In this document: one piece after another, positions 9,889 to 21,755 of the stretch
How the letters are laid out: the number at the start of each line of letters is the position of its first letter
How positions within the stretch are numbered: the stretch's first letter is position 1
NCBI GenBank assembly: GCA_024663395.1
Contig: JANFAH010000085.1
Span: forward strand, 124,001 to 188,000
DNA length: 64,000 nucleotides
From: Pisolithus tinctorius
Taxonomy: Eukaryota; Basidiomycota; Agaricomycetes; Boletales; Pisolithaceae
Direction of reading: 5' to 3'
Made by a program: the position numbers and the translations under genes
The notes under the pieces: model-generated
What the model was told of the DNA's origin: nothing
The model's input: the letters and a program-made list of their open reading frames with translations, nothing else
The model's database searches: none

Positions 9889-11843
9889 GAATGTGGACGA
9901 ACTTGATGATGGCCAATAGGGTGTCGCCAAAGAACAAGTTTGACTATATTTGGTCATCTAAACTACATGTGTAATACCTCGACGTAGGTAGGCGAAAGGC
10001 AGTGAATGTACAGTAATAAACAAACGGAAGAAGGCGGGTCTCTGGGATGCATGAGAGAGGGACAGAAGATACCTAATAGCGCAAGCAATCACAACAGCGC
10101 GATGTCCACTCATCGACGAGGGGTTGACGTTTGACTTTATTTGGCCATCTACTTCGACGCGTTACCGTCACGTGATACGAAATGGCAGGAATCCAGTATC
10201 ACGTGACTGAATCTACTAAAGTTTTGTATGCAGCTTTGGGGTTCAAAGCACAGGGGGTCATGACGGGACCACCTTTGCTTCGAATACTCTAATCACTACA
10301 CCCACCAATTTTTTGACGCGTTTATGTCGCGTAAGAGCCTGAAGCACGTAAGTGGTCAAACTAGCGTGTGGACGACGATAGGCTTAAATGTACGGTGCCG
10401 GGACTTCGCAGTTCTTGCGCATCCCACTTCCCACAGTTTGAAATCGAGCTGATGACTGTGATTGAAAACTAACTAAAAATACTTCCGATGCTGAAGCTCC
10501 GAAGTTATTGCCCTGGGCTGTGCACGCGGTATGTACACGGTTGCAATGATGTGTCCCTGGGCAGATAGAGGGGCTTTTTCAGGAATGTTGATCAGTCCAC
10601 CCTGTGCCATTCAGACATGCCTTCCGGGTGTTTTTGCTCCACAGGATCCTTCATGATCGACAAAGCGACTAAATTACTTTGGAACCTGAAGCCAGGGGCA
10701 AATTTATATGCGGCGCACAGTTGCAATGGTGGGCTCTGTCACAGTCAATTCCCAGGCAAATTTTGTTTGAGGATACAAATGACAATGTCTCAGCGGGACC
10801 TTTCTTCAAGGACTCTTTGGTCAGTCAATCCCGTGCCATTCCGCACCTGTTATCGTCTCCTTGAATGAAGTTGTCCGTCATCCTTAATCAAGCGATGTCT
10901 TTCACTTGTAAACTCAATGGAACGATTCCTCAAAACGGCCTGCATACCAAGGAAATCGACGTCGCATGCGTATGGCCAACAGTTTTTATTTACAAGTTAC
11001 ATTCACAGAACAGCCGCCTCCCTTTCACAGGCTACTACCCCTGAACCTGGCTCAGTTAATTTGACGATTATCGCGGAAACTGTTATGATCGGTTCAGACC
11101 AGTGCCACGGTCCGTCAGTAAGAACCATGTGTGTTCCTTTGCCTTACCCACATGCATCACTAATCAGTCCAGCTGGATGCAGACTGTGTCAGGGTCGATT
11201 ATGGCTACTGCATGACTGAGTCACGCTGCCCTCTACTGTCTTTTTCGCGAGGCAGTGTCTGTTTGCCGGATAATGTACGTGTTGCTTGTGCTGAGTAAAG
11301 TCTTCAATTGGTCCCAAGTTCACTCAAACCCTCACCACTTACCAATGCATACTCCTGTATAGCCCCATGCGATAACGTCAGTACTTCTTCTAGAAAGATG
11401 ACTCACTGTAATTAGTTCATGAGCCGGATGGTGAGAAGCGAAGGCCAAGACGGTGGCCAACCTTCTGTCAGTAGACCCCTTAATCTCCGTTTCATCGTGG
11501 AGCTTAGACTCGATTTCAGCACTCCTTTACACCCTCTGACTCAGCCTCACCAAAAATGCTATTGTTCGGCCCTCCGCTGCGTCAGCTTACCGTCGAAAGA
11601 AAAATAACGCGAGGGATCATCGGAAATACTGTCGTTTCAGCCGTCTCTCCTGGATTTACTTTTGTACTCCCTTGCATGCTTGTACTAGAGACAAGAACTA
11701 CAAGTTAACTACATATATAAAATATACATCGGTATCAGACATCTTACCGAACGCCACCAAACGCATGGATCAGTAATACTTGCCTCGCGAAGTCCTTTGT
11801 TATATTTGTGCCGTTCGAAAGAAAGCGGTAGCTCCAGCCATAT
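9889..11843. other. Gene-free 1.95-kb stretch
   Basis: The CDC14 promoter side lies at the left and the 3' flank of the dehydrogenase gene at the right. Open frames are short and patternless. A 27-base block near 9940 (GTTTGACTATATTTGGTCAT) recurs in diverged form near 10128. A palindromic pair of CACGTG boxes is annotated separately. Confidence 0.55.
10167..10207. promoter_or_regulatory. Perfect 12-bp inverted repeat carrying two TCACGTGA boxes
   Basis: GTCACGTGATAC at 10167-10178 and its exact reverse complement at 10196-10207 flank a 17-base spacer. CACGTG is the core site of bHLH factors of the Cbf1/Pho4/USF kind, so a bHLH binding site is inferred. It lies 280 bp upstream of CDC14. The right arm continues as CACGTGACTGA, which also occurs at 5712-5722. 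Confidence 0.5.
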
Positions 11844-14144
11844 TTATATACCTCCGAATGCGATGAGTTTTTGATTCAAATACTCTTCGATACCGTGGCC
11901 ACCTTCTCGACCTGAATTGATGATGGTTAACAACTGGCATGGCTGCGAACAACTGACGACAGGGCAGACTCACCAAGACCACTTTCTTTCACGCCTCCAA
12001 ACGGAATGGTCGCATGGCTGATTAGTCCAGTATTCGCACCAACCATGCCAACCTCAAGCGCCTCAGCCACCCGCCATACCCTTCCAACGTCTCTGCTGAA
12101 GAAGTATCCTGCAAGCCCGACGTTCGTATCATTTGCCAACCTGATCACTTCTTCCTCCGTTTCGAACTTGAATAATGCAGCAACAGGTCCGAAGGTTTCC
12201 TCAGTATTTATGGCAGCATCCAGGGGAACGTCCGAGAGGACTGTTGGAGAAAAGAATGAACCAGCACCGGGAACTCGCTGCCCGCCAACAAGAACCTGGG
12301 CGCCGCGTGAGACAGCATCGTCAATATGCCTCTTGACCTTGTCAATCGCCTTTTCGTGGATAAGTGGACCATGAGTCCTGTTGCAAAATGGGTCTCCTTT
12401 CTACTTTTTGTGCGTGCGTGCGTTATAAAATGACGTACGTTGCCTCGTCCAGGCCATTTCCAACTCGGAAAGCAGCAACCTTCTCGGAGAGCTTAGAGGC
12501 GAAGTCGGCGTAGACGGATGACTGGACATATATTCGGTTGGCACAAACACATGTCTGGCCAGAACTGCGAAACTTGCATGCGATGACACCTTCAGTCGCG
12601 TCAGGTCTCAATTAGCAGCCAGATAGTGGAGACGGTGACCTTCAACAGCTTTCTCTACATCCGCATCGTCGAAAACAATAAATGGAGCATTCCCTCCAGC
12701 TTCTATAGATACCCTGTCATGCAGAAAGTCAGATGTAAGCCTTTTGATTGACAGCAGGCGAACGCACTTCTTCAGGGTGGAAGACGCCAATCCGTAAAGC
12801 AATTTCGCAACCGGGGTAGACCCGGTGAAGGACATTTTCTTCACGATTTTATTCTGGCACAACTCGCGACCGACTGCGTCCACATTCCTCTGCGTTGTCA
12901 CGACGTTGATGACACCATCGGGTACGCCGGCTCGTCGAGCCAACTAGTTGACATTAGTCTCTTTGTGGAGGCACACCTGAGAGAAATGAATGGACCTCTG
13001 CTATCGCAAGCGCGGAAAAAGGAGTCTCCGGTGACGGCTTGATGATAGTGGTGCACCCCGCAGCTAGTGCTGCACCAAGTTTCCGGGTTATCATTGCAGA
13101 CGGAAAATTCCAAGGAGTCAAAATGGAACTGCCATAGCTTTAGAACGTAAAGTTCTGTCACGTAGTGTACATGAACACCCACACGAGACCTGAGATGTCA
13201 CAAATTAGTCTTGTCCCCTGACAACGAGGTGAGAATCAACCAACCAACGGGCTGCTTGATCACAAGATTGCGTATGTTCGGAAATGGTGAAGGAATATGC
13301 TCTATCGTACAAGTCAATGACGGCCCGCGTTGGTGACTCACAGCTCATCATACCTCCGTAAGCGCGAACGGCTTCCTCCGCTACAAGAGCTTATAAGGTA
13401 CGTGGAAACGACGACTCGCAGGATCAACGTACCGTACCACTGCAATGAACATTAAATTCGAATGAAACGAGCAGAGAACAGGGCTAATGCGCATGCTCAC
13501 CTCAACGAATGAAGCACTGTACGTGTTCTCTCCCTGGATCCATTTGAGCAAACAGCCGATCCAACGAGATGCGAACTAGCCACCTTTCCCTCAGCCAAAG
13601 TCTTCCCATTTTCGAGAGTCTTGAGTTTGCATGATGAGTGATGGTAATACTTAGGAGGTGCCCGGCACTCACGATGATTTTACCAAGGTCATCATGATGT
13701 TCTTGCATGAGTGCATACAGGTGCTTCAGGATGTCATGGCGATACTACATGATGGAATTTTCAGACGTGCACGGAAGGAGATAATCTGTCGATCTAACCT
13801 TTGCGGTTGTCTTCCCCCAGGATTTGAAGGCTCGGTCCGCTGCAGCAATAGCTGCCTGGGTCTCTTCAAGTCCCATCTCTGGAACAGTACCGAGTTCTTC
13901 TTCTGTGGCCGGGTCTGCGTAGCATAAGATGCCTGGATAGAACCCGGAGCAGCACAATATTGCAATACGCACTCGTGACCAGTATCGTCTCGCCGCTCCG
14001 AGCATCTACCCACTTGCCGTCAATATATCCTTGAGTTTTGATCAAACCAGCGTCTTTGAGTCCCCACTGAGGGATAACACGGCGTGGTTTGCATGCTGGA
14101 CTACCTCACTTTACCGTGCGACTTACCACACTGGTACTGGCCAT
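11844..14144 (-). CDS. UGA2: Succinate-semialdehyde dehydrogenase (GABA shunt)
   Basis: This is an aldehyde dehydrogenase that oxidises succinate semialdehyde to succinate with NAD(P)+, the last step of the GABA shunt. Sixteen exons total 1473 nt (490 residues; bacterial GabD has 482): 14127-14144, 13973-14066, 13799-13914, 13673-13744, 13584-13619, 13501-13533, 13433-13439, 13354-13380, 13245-13301, 13183-13189, 12996-13128, 12768-12943, 12640-12713, 12439-12589, 11974-12377 and 11844-11911. Key motifs are [16 protein letters not shown], the general base Glu263 in SIEAGGN and the nucleophile Cys297 in SSGQTC. Their spacing of 34 residues is the standard one. The C-terminal [12 protein letters not shown] block is typical of this subfamily. 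Two exons are only 7 nt long, and both are needed to keep the frame and family length. YIH1 lies upstream on the same strand. Confidence 0.93.
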
Positions 14145-14405
14145 TCTGTACAGCGAGATCGAAGGGGAACGGCTAGAACGGTGTGCAACTGGTGAGGACG
14201 CCAACGCCCTTAAAGATAGTGAGGCTGCTAGTGGCGGGCACCGGAGGAGCATCATGACCAGGCGAGAATGCAACCGGTGGGAAGTGGGCGTCTGAGCAAT
14301 TGCCAGCGTATGACCTCATCACGTACAAAAGCTTCCGATGCTCATGATTTGATATTATGGGTTCTACGGTATGAATGTGCACACATCTAGAAAGGTCTTG
14401 CAAGG

Positions 14406-15707
14406 TCACCGTTTGCGACCTTTCTGCAATGCTTTGCCGCCTTTCCCAGAGTCCTCGCTTTGGTCAAGGAATCCAGCCGCCTCTAGTGCATTCCGCGCAG
14501 CATGGTTGATATGTTTGAAACGATCAGGTCCGAGATGTACGCCTCCGAACCATCTTGTTACGACGACCAACACGCCATCAATTTCCTGCACCGAGTTAGA
14601 GTACCATGAGGTGTGGACGGAACAGGAAACATACGAGAATAGACAATAAGTGCGCCAGGCGATTTCCTGCGGCGTTCTCGCCATCGTCGTCGTTGTCTTC
14701 GACGGGGTGCCGTCAGATAAACCCGGTAATCTAAGAGCGACGGCCATACTCACCTTGATGAAGAACGTTGCCCACTTTGCACCTCCATGCATGAATAATA
14801 GGATGGGCAGCACGAGCGATTTGCCGATCAGACATGAGATGATCAAGTATCGGTGGTACCTGTCAAGACCATACCTTGGTTTGACAGCACGCCCTCGCTA
14901 GGAGATCAAGAACCTGACCTGTGACGGATGAGATATTCGACATGCTCGTCCCACAAAGACACTTTTCCTGTCCACGATCGGTTCGACTGCTATTATTTGG
15001 ATCCCTTCTGGTAGGACAGTATTTCCCGGGGCCTCGACCGGGACGGGCCCCTCCTCCGACTCACCAAGGGGAGGATCCATTGGAAGAGCATCTGCGCGGA
15101 CCACTTCATCGGTCTTGTCTTTGTGCAAGCGCTCTTGGTACCAATTCTCACATCGTTCTAGTACATTTTGTAGTCCGTCGAATACACAGACGGTACCCGG
15201 GGACCACTGCACTGCAGAGGTAGATATAAACGTTCGTAAAACTGACCCAAATAGCGAAGAATCTACTCCGAATGCGCCAATATAACGAGAGAGGAGCTGG
15301 AGCTGAGGGGGACTAGATGCAGGGTATGAACAAGGGATGGAAACGAGGACTCGGATGGATATATCCTCGTGAGCTAGAAGACTAGATAGAACTCTGAATA
15401 ATCTACTGGCGGAGACGGTGATGGGTGAACATACTTGAGAGAGAGCACATAGCGAATGGTCGCCGAATCTCCGTTGACGGGTTTTCCATTGGCGGGAGAC
15501 TTCCATGGCTGGATGGAATCATCGCCATAGATGGACTGTAGCACTGAACAAGATGTGCCGGGGAGGCTCGGACAAGGCTGACACGGGCAAAGAAAGGGCT
15601 CGAGGCGCACCCATCATCTCTGAAGCCACCTGTTCGGTGCTAGGATCTGTCATAAGATTCCCAATCACTTCTTGTATTTCTGTCCCTGGGTCGTTCGGGG
15701 TGCCCAT
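14406..15707 (-). CDS. YIH1: Yih1/IMPACT homolog, RWD plus UPF0029 domain
   Basis: Six exons (15611-15707, 15435-15543, 14919-15381, 14754-14859, 14635-14696, 14406-14585) give 338 residues. The N-terminal RWD domain includes VLQSIYGDD and PPQLQLLSRYIG. The C-terminal UPF0029/IMPACT domain includes VFVGRACRISHPSQV, ARAAHPIIHAWR, HQDNDDDGE and RWFGGVHLGPDRFKHI. Yih1 and IMPACT bind Gcn1 and actin and so restrain activation of the eIF2-alpha kinase Gcn2 in amino-acid starvation. That function is inferred from the complete architecture. A linker of about 60 residues rich in Glu and Pro joins the domains. The gene is divergent from the Zn2Cys6 regulator (517 bp between starts) and tandem with the dehydrogenase. 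Confidence 0.93.
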
Positions 15708-16224
15708 CAGGAATGAGGCGGAAGTTTAAAGAATCAGAAGCTTAGTCCGTGCCTGGCAGACAGCATGAACACCTGATAACTGGCAAACTAACATACATTG
15801 AACATACAACCCAGTCAGAAATTACCATTATAGGGACTGGTCCCCCTTGACAGCGCTTGACTCACATCCACAGGAAAATCCTGTGGTGAGCATCCATCCC
15901 AAATCAGGACTCCCTGAGGCATGTGGTCATCGGCTGCGCAACCCTAGCATCGACTCCCAGGACGTCGAAGTGTCTCGTGCTAATCTTTTTGACAGCAACC
16001 TTTCTCTTCCGAAAACTTCCACGAGTGTATGTACGATACCCTACATTGCGGCGCCCGTGCGGTGACAAGAATTCGTTGCACATCCGAGTTGACAACTGTG
16101 GCAGTGCGGCCCTCTCGCCGAGGGTAATCGTCTGACTCGGCAGCGCCCAATACTAAATTGGCCGGGCTCGTTGAGCCGACCTATTAGTCCGCTGCACCCA
16201 TTCAAGCTCGCTGTATTACCTACT
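15708..16224. promoter_or_regulatory. Divergent intergenic region YIH1 / Zn2Cys6 factor
   Basis: These 517 bp separate two outward-facing start codons and should hold both promoters. I see no clear TATA box or repeat, and open frames in it lack any domain signal. Confidence 0.4.
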
Positions 16225-18650
16225 ATGCAGGGCACTCCTGAACCTATACTCGGCTCGAAACGTGCCCATAGCCCCCGACCACCTCCAGCTAAACGAGCGA
16301 AAGCTGCCCAAGCTTGTTTTTCATGTAGAAAACACAAGACTCGATGCGAGGTGCTGGATGGAGAGTCCGGAGTGCAGTGTCATCGCTGCAATGTACTAAA
16401 CTTGACCTGCTCATTCGAGGATACCAAATGTCCCTCTGGCGCCTCCAGCACGCGTGTCCATGCACATGCCGCTGACGTACCAAAGGTCGACCGACGTGCA
16501 TCCCTACCAGCCTCTTCAAGCAAAGTGTCGGAGGTGGTTCTGGACAGCTCCTTCGACCCGCCAAAAGGCGTCCTGAAGGCATGGGAGAGTCCCACTCCCG
16601 ACTCCCCGTCCTCATTCAGGGATCAACCCCCAGATAAGGTCGAGGTCGACCTTTCAGACCCCAAACGTCTCCTGCCTGAGCAACAACGTCCGTGGGGGTT
16701 ATTGAAACTCCCTGGTGGCTTCGACGGCACTACCGTACCAATGCTCGCGATGCAGGCTCTCATTCGTTCAGGCATCAACGGGGAGGATGTTCTCAAGAGC
16801 AAAATCCAACAATCGCTATTCCATATCCTCGGTAGGGAGCGAATACAATATCTCACAGACATGTACGCCAAGTCCCTCTTGCTTTGGCTCTTATTAACGT
16901 TCGGTTATCTACTGCTAGTTTCGAAGAATGTTATAATCCCTGGCTTAACCTACAACCAAATCATCACAGCGATAGCCCTTTTGTTCAACTCGCCCAGTGC
17001 TGTGTCGCATCCCGCCATCTTGACCCACCAATCCGATCAATCGTCACCCCACAACTGTATCGGCTAGCAGACGAGGCAATGTTCAAACAAGTCTTCAGTC
17101 CCTTGCCATCTACTGACGCAATCCTTGCCACCCATATCCATTCTCTTTGGGTGCCTGTCGGTGACTCAGCATCCAGAGAGACACGCGATGGTCGCTTGCT
17201 CGCCACGGCAGCTGTCAGCATGGCCATGAACCTCCGCTTGAGTGAAGCTATGACCTATGCGTTGACCCTTGGCAAGCAAAAGAAGCCCAATGAACCTCCA
17301 AGTTCAGAACTCGTAGAAGCACTTGATAAAGCGCGACTTGTGCGTTTATTTCGACATCCATAACAGTCATCTGAGAAATAACTTCTTCATGCAGTGGTTC
17401 TCCCTCAACAATGTTGAGACCATGTATGACTCCCTCGTCGTTACTGGGTTGCGCTTCTAATGTCCTCGTCCTTGAAGGCTGTGTCATGGCACAGGTCGTG
17501 ACGCGATATCAGATTGCAGCAAATTGGTGCATGATGCCATTGCAACGACCTCGGTGGCAACTGTGCCATTGGCCCGAGACATGCGACTAATGCTTACCTC
17601 TCGCCTACTTGCACTCACTGCCCACGGCCTTTCGTTACGACTTCAGTCTAAAAACGACCTCGGTGTGTTTTACAGGGATATGATTGATTTCCTTGCGCGT
17701 ATGGACAACCTCGAACATTTGATTACCCCATTTACTGGTACGTGGTGACCCTTGCTCATCCGGCGATTTGCCCATACATTAGTAACGCTGACGCACAGTT
17801 CTAGCAGGACACGAAGTCTTCTATTTCAGCATGCTGCAATTTTATTACCAGACGCACCGGCTGATGGTCATCCTGCACGCCGTGATGGAGTTGAAGCGGG
17901 TATACGAACACGACAAGCTAGAAGAGCCTTGGTTCGAAAGCGTGGAACATAACGGAGTTAAGCTCGTTGTGAGCTGGGGGTCCCAGGCAATGGCGATTGC
18001 AGATGGTGCTCTGATAACCATACTTTCGCGGCGCGAAGACCGACTTCTGAGTGCTGCACCGGACCACTTCTTCGCAATGGTAATGCTTGCGACGTTGTAT
18101 ATCATTCTTTGCAAGTGGTCAGCGGCAGAGAGGGGCGGTGAACAGCTTCCTGGGTCGTCCGACTTGCTCCTCTCCCGGACGATAGAGCTATTGTCTCGCA
18201 TATCCTGTTCGGCAGACCACAGTGCAGCCAAGTGCTCCCGCGCCATCGAGGAGGGACTATTGTCTGTTCGGGAGAAACTTGCCAGCCGCTTCCCCCGGGA
18301 AGCCTCTCGGACGACGTGGCAACAGCATCCCAATGCGCCGGCTCAGGGTTATGTAGAGGTGAACGGGAGTGCTGGATATTCGAATATCTCCACCAGCCGT
18401 GGATACGCTGACGAAGGTAACGCAACGACGCCGCATTCTGCGGTTCCTCATGATCACGCGATGAATCTCCCGGCCCCACCGCAGTCGTTCTCGATGAATG
18501 ACCCCAATTACTTCAACTCTGAAATTTTCTTCGACAACGAATTTTGGTCATTGTTTATGGCCAACCTATCAGAGGAAAATGGTATGTATATAGGAAGATA
18601 GCAAATAATCTTTTCTGTTGTCCGTGATATAATGACCTGTAGGCGTGTAG
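16225..18650 (+). CDS. Zn2Cys6 fungal-specific transcription factor
   Basis: The binuclear cluster Zn2Cys6 lies at residues 31-62 with all six Cys (31, 34, 41, 52, 55, 62), preceded by a basic patch PAKRAKAAQA. A long middle region matches the fungal transcription-factor regulatory domain, with LWVPVG, DGRLLATAAVSMAMNLRL and a TGRDA segment. The tail is rich in Asn, Ser and Pro. Exons are 16225-16862, 16919-17339, 17395-17423, 17478-17737, 17799-18581 and a last 8-base exon 18643-18650. That last intron has a strong GGTATGT donor and ends the protein in SEENGV (712 residues). Without splicing, the frame stops at 18601 with four more residues. The first ATG in frame is at 16225. The target pathway cannot be told. 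Divergent YIH1 may share regulation. Confidence 0.88.
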
Positions 18651-18860
18651 CATGGACATTTACAACTCTTACTATTACCATTGTGCCCCTAGTGCGAATG
18701 TAATTATACCAAGGCCACTTTCTCCAAAAAAATGATGTGATAACCTCCAGCAAACAGGTGGCCTTGATCATCGTATGTACAGGTAGGGGATGGGACTGTA
18801 GAGAAACTTATGTAGTGGGAAGTGATTTTGTAGGTACAGAGGCGACATGCTTCAAGATGA

Positions 18861-19506
18861 TTAAGGAGAGGGCGGGCGCGACCTATCTGAGGACTCAGAA
18901 GATGCCTCGGATGTGTTTGATTCAGATGATGGGTGCGAAAACGATTCTGAGTCGCTGTCATCCTCACCCGAGTCATCGTTCGACGCGTTCTTTCTTCTAC
19001 GTTTCGCTTCGAACACCCCTAGACCTAGATTCTTTTATAACAATATGAGTATCCGGGTAAAGGTGCGAGCAAATTACCGACCATCTCGATATATTGTTCT
19101 TCGTCCTTTCCTATGTTTTCGATGTCCAGGTCCTCTGGGTTTTGTTGAGCGAGAGCCTCGTTAGACTCACGAAGGGCCGGGAGAAAGGCCTGGACGCGAG
19201 AGAGGACTGTCGGCGATAGGTCAACAAGACTTTCCCCCGAGCGACAAGGATACACACGTTCCGTGGGTGGCTCTATTGGATGGGTTTTGCAGTCCAAAAT
19301 CCCAGGAATCCTGGGGCCAGAAGCGGCATCCCTGGCTGCGTTGGCCTTCGACGCTTCGTTCAACCTCTCGAGGAGAGTACCTGAGAAGCAGGTGATCAAG
19401 GGTCCGTGGGGCCAACCAAGATAGCACGCGGCGACGAACGAATCCGATCCTGCCGTTGTTCCTCATCTTCCACTTCTAGTACGGTGCTAGGTTTTGCCTT
19501 GGACAT
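18861..19506 (-). CDS. NOPCHAP1-like protein (DUF4598), probable snoRNP assembly chaperone
   Basis: Three exons (19428-19506, 19082-19380, 18861-19031) give 182 residues. The conserved core is TLLERLNEASK, LSPTVLSRVQAFLPAL and QYIEM joined across intron 2 to NLGLGVFEAKRR. This matches the DUF4598 family, which includes human NOPCHAP1 (C12orf45). The human protein links the R2TP co-chaperone to the box C/D snoRNP protein NOP58. The tail is a Ser/Asp/Glu-rich acidic region ending in Pro. The family match rests on the core motif from memory, so the functional statement is inference. It is convergent with the Zn2Cys6 gene and divergent from ATG29. Confidence 0.75.
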
Positions 19507-19732
19507 GATGGACCGAGAAATTGGAGCTGAGACTTCGGAAACGATTGCCTTCTGTCGGATTTTTGGTAGACTAAGAAATAGGAGACTTGCGTAACGATCG
19601 TAATTAGCTTAGCCCGGGTTCGCTCGTACTCAGACCTACTTGAACGCCATTCCAACGGCTGGAGTCGATCGCGACAACATCATCACTGGTAGGTAACTGC
19701 AAGGACCATCCACACTAGTACTGCTCAGTACG
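19507..19732. promoter_or_regulatory. Divergent promoter region, NOPCHAP1-like gene / ATG29
   Basis: Only 226 bp lie between the two outward-facing ATG codons, so the two genes probably share a bidirectional promoter. No core element is obvious by eye. Confidence 0.45.
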
Positions 19733-21478
19733 ATGCCCACCACACCGCGCATCCGCGTTGTCGTCCAACTCCCCTACGACAGGCCAGAGAACCCTCTACA
19801 AGACCCTCCCCATGTACGTCACTTCGCAGTCTGGCCTCGGAGAGATGTTTAGCACCGTTGATGGAACAGATAGAATGGAACGCCGAAAAGGCTAACATTC
19901 TCTGGGAAGTAATCGCGCTTTCTCGGACGAGTGATAACGGCGGGACCGACTGTACGTATCATCCGTCCCCGCGTCTCTCCTCACGTTTAAAGCGTTGAGA
20001 ATAACGACAGGGAAGGGCCTTGCAGCACACCTTGACGTACCACTACCGTACCTCCTGTATCGTGCTCAGGCCCGTTATGAGGAGGACCTTCGCGGTCTCA
20101 AGGACATCCCTGGAGTTCTTTCGCATCCAACCTCTCAGCAACCTACAAGTGGAGTGCCACCCTCTTCACGTCGCCCTTCGTCGTCAGCGGGCGCACTACC
20201 TCATTTGGGTGCACCAACGGCTACAGCACCAACCGTAGATCGGGGCCAGTCACTCTCTATCCGCATACCCACCAGAAAGATAAGTGGTGGCGCAGCCAGC
20301 GCGCGGACGCTTACAGGGTCTGCGATGTCCGCTACCCCACTTGGCGTTCGTTTGCGATTGAACTCGCTTACGCACAAGTCCCCATCCAAGACCCGATTTC
20401 CGCATGCGCAACGGCAGGGGCAAGCCAGGATTTCTTCTCCTACGGCTACTCTCCAGGAAATTGCTTTAAGGCGTTCTACTGCGTCGCTCCGCTCTCCATC
20501 CCCATTCCCCGAAGGGGAATCTAGCGACTCCAGTGATACTTCCGAGGTAATGAGGAGGAAGGAGGAGGAAGAAGAAAGAAACGCGGAGGAGAGGGAAGCG
20601 TTGGATAAGAAGCTAGCACAACTGCAAAAAACGATGACGACTGAGATGGTTGGACTAGTGCGAAATCCTCCGTCCCAGAATAAAGGCAAGGAGAAAGAGG
20701 CTATACGGGGTCGCACACCTTTTCCAATGCCGATTATTAGCACTACTACCGCTGGCTTGTCTGGGGTCACTGCAACAGGTTCCCCAGCCAAACCACGGTT
20801 TAGTGAGGACATTGGCTTTGGTTTCAGACAAGAAGGAATGGGCTTTGCACCTAGAAATAGGGACCATAGTGCGAGTGTTTCGAGTGTTTCCTCCCCACAG
20901 GGATCAGTACCATCCATTCCATCACCTACGTCCCCGCCCTCACCTGGACCCGTGATAAATCCGTCTTCTCAAACTCCTCCTCATGGCCAAGCGCACTTTC
21001 AAACACACGGTTATACTCATACACATCTCCATCCACATTCCCAAGCGCCCTCACTTTCGACTTCACCGATGGCACGTCATATCCCGTCCTCTAAATCAAG
21101 CTCTCCTCCAGTCATCTCTGCGCAAAACGCAAGAGGCCATGCACATCTGCGTACCATTGGGCAAGGAACAGGCCCTCTGTATGGGGCAGCAGTTGTCAGT
21201 GAAGGGGAAAGCACACAAGGGAGTACAGCGAGTAGCTTCAGCGATCTGAGTGGTAAGGCTGTGTCCATACTTTCCTTGGACATATATCCAATTTCTTGCA
21301 CACACAGATGCCAGCGTTTCGCCGTCTGCACTGGAGAGTGCACTTATGTCTAATTTTCGTACAGGAGGGTCAAAGATGTAGGTACTCGCGGATTTTTTGT
21401 ACGGAACTACTCATGGATGCGCATCCTAGGTCGACCATTGCGAGGAGCAGATTAGGTGGAAGAGGTACGCGCCAGTGA
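19733..21478 (+). CDS. ATG29: Autophagy-related protein 29 (Atg29)
   Basis: Atg29 is part of the Atg17-Atg31-Atg29 scaffold that recruits the autophagy machinery to the phagophore assembly site. Exons 19733-19813, 19870-19951, 20011-21252, 21308-21377 and 21430-21478 give 507 residues. The conserved N-terminal domain covers about residues 1-85: RIRVVVQLPYDRPE, IEWNAEKANILWEVIA, then DWKGLAAHLDVPLPYLLYRA across intron 2. A very long Ser/Pro/Thr-rich disordered region follows. It includes an acidic-basic helix of the REEEEERNAEEREALDKK kind and a His/Thr-rich patch. A short conserved end (ALESALMSNF...GGSKMSTIARSRLGGRG) closes the protein. The last exon end is less certain: a GTACGC donor at 21464 could extend it. 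Fungal Atg29 outside yeasts is known to be long and phosphorylated. Confidence 0.88.
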
Positions 21479-21755
21479 AAATGTTTTTCTCTTTGTATGT
21501 AGACGAGATCTTGGTTATCATTGCGACCAAAAAAAGGAATTCTCCCTATTCATGTACCGGAATTAGCCGACCTAGAATATGTCCCCAGGTGCTTCCTTCC
21601 TTGGTGGCTATTGAGCTTTGTGCTCCGACCTGCTGGCATCATCATCTACCTATCATCTATCTAGCAAGTAGGGGACAGTAGTTGTCGCTTGACAAGTACT
21701 GGCCAGTTGTCGCTACCAAGAACCACACAACCTCGAACACCTCAGTGCAATCAAA

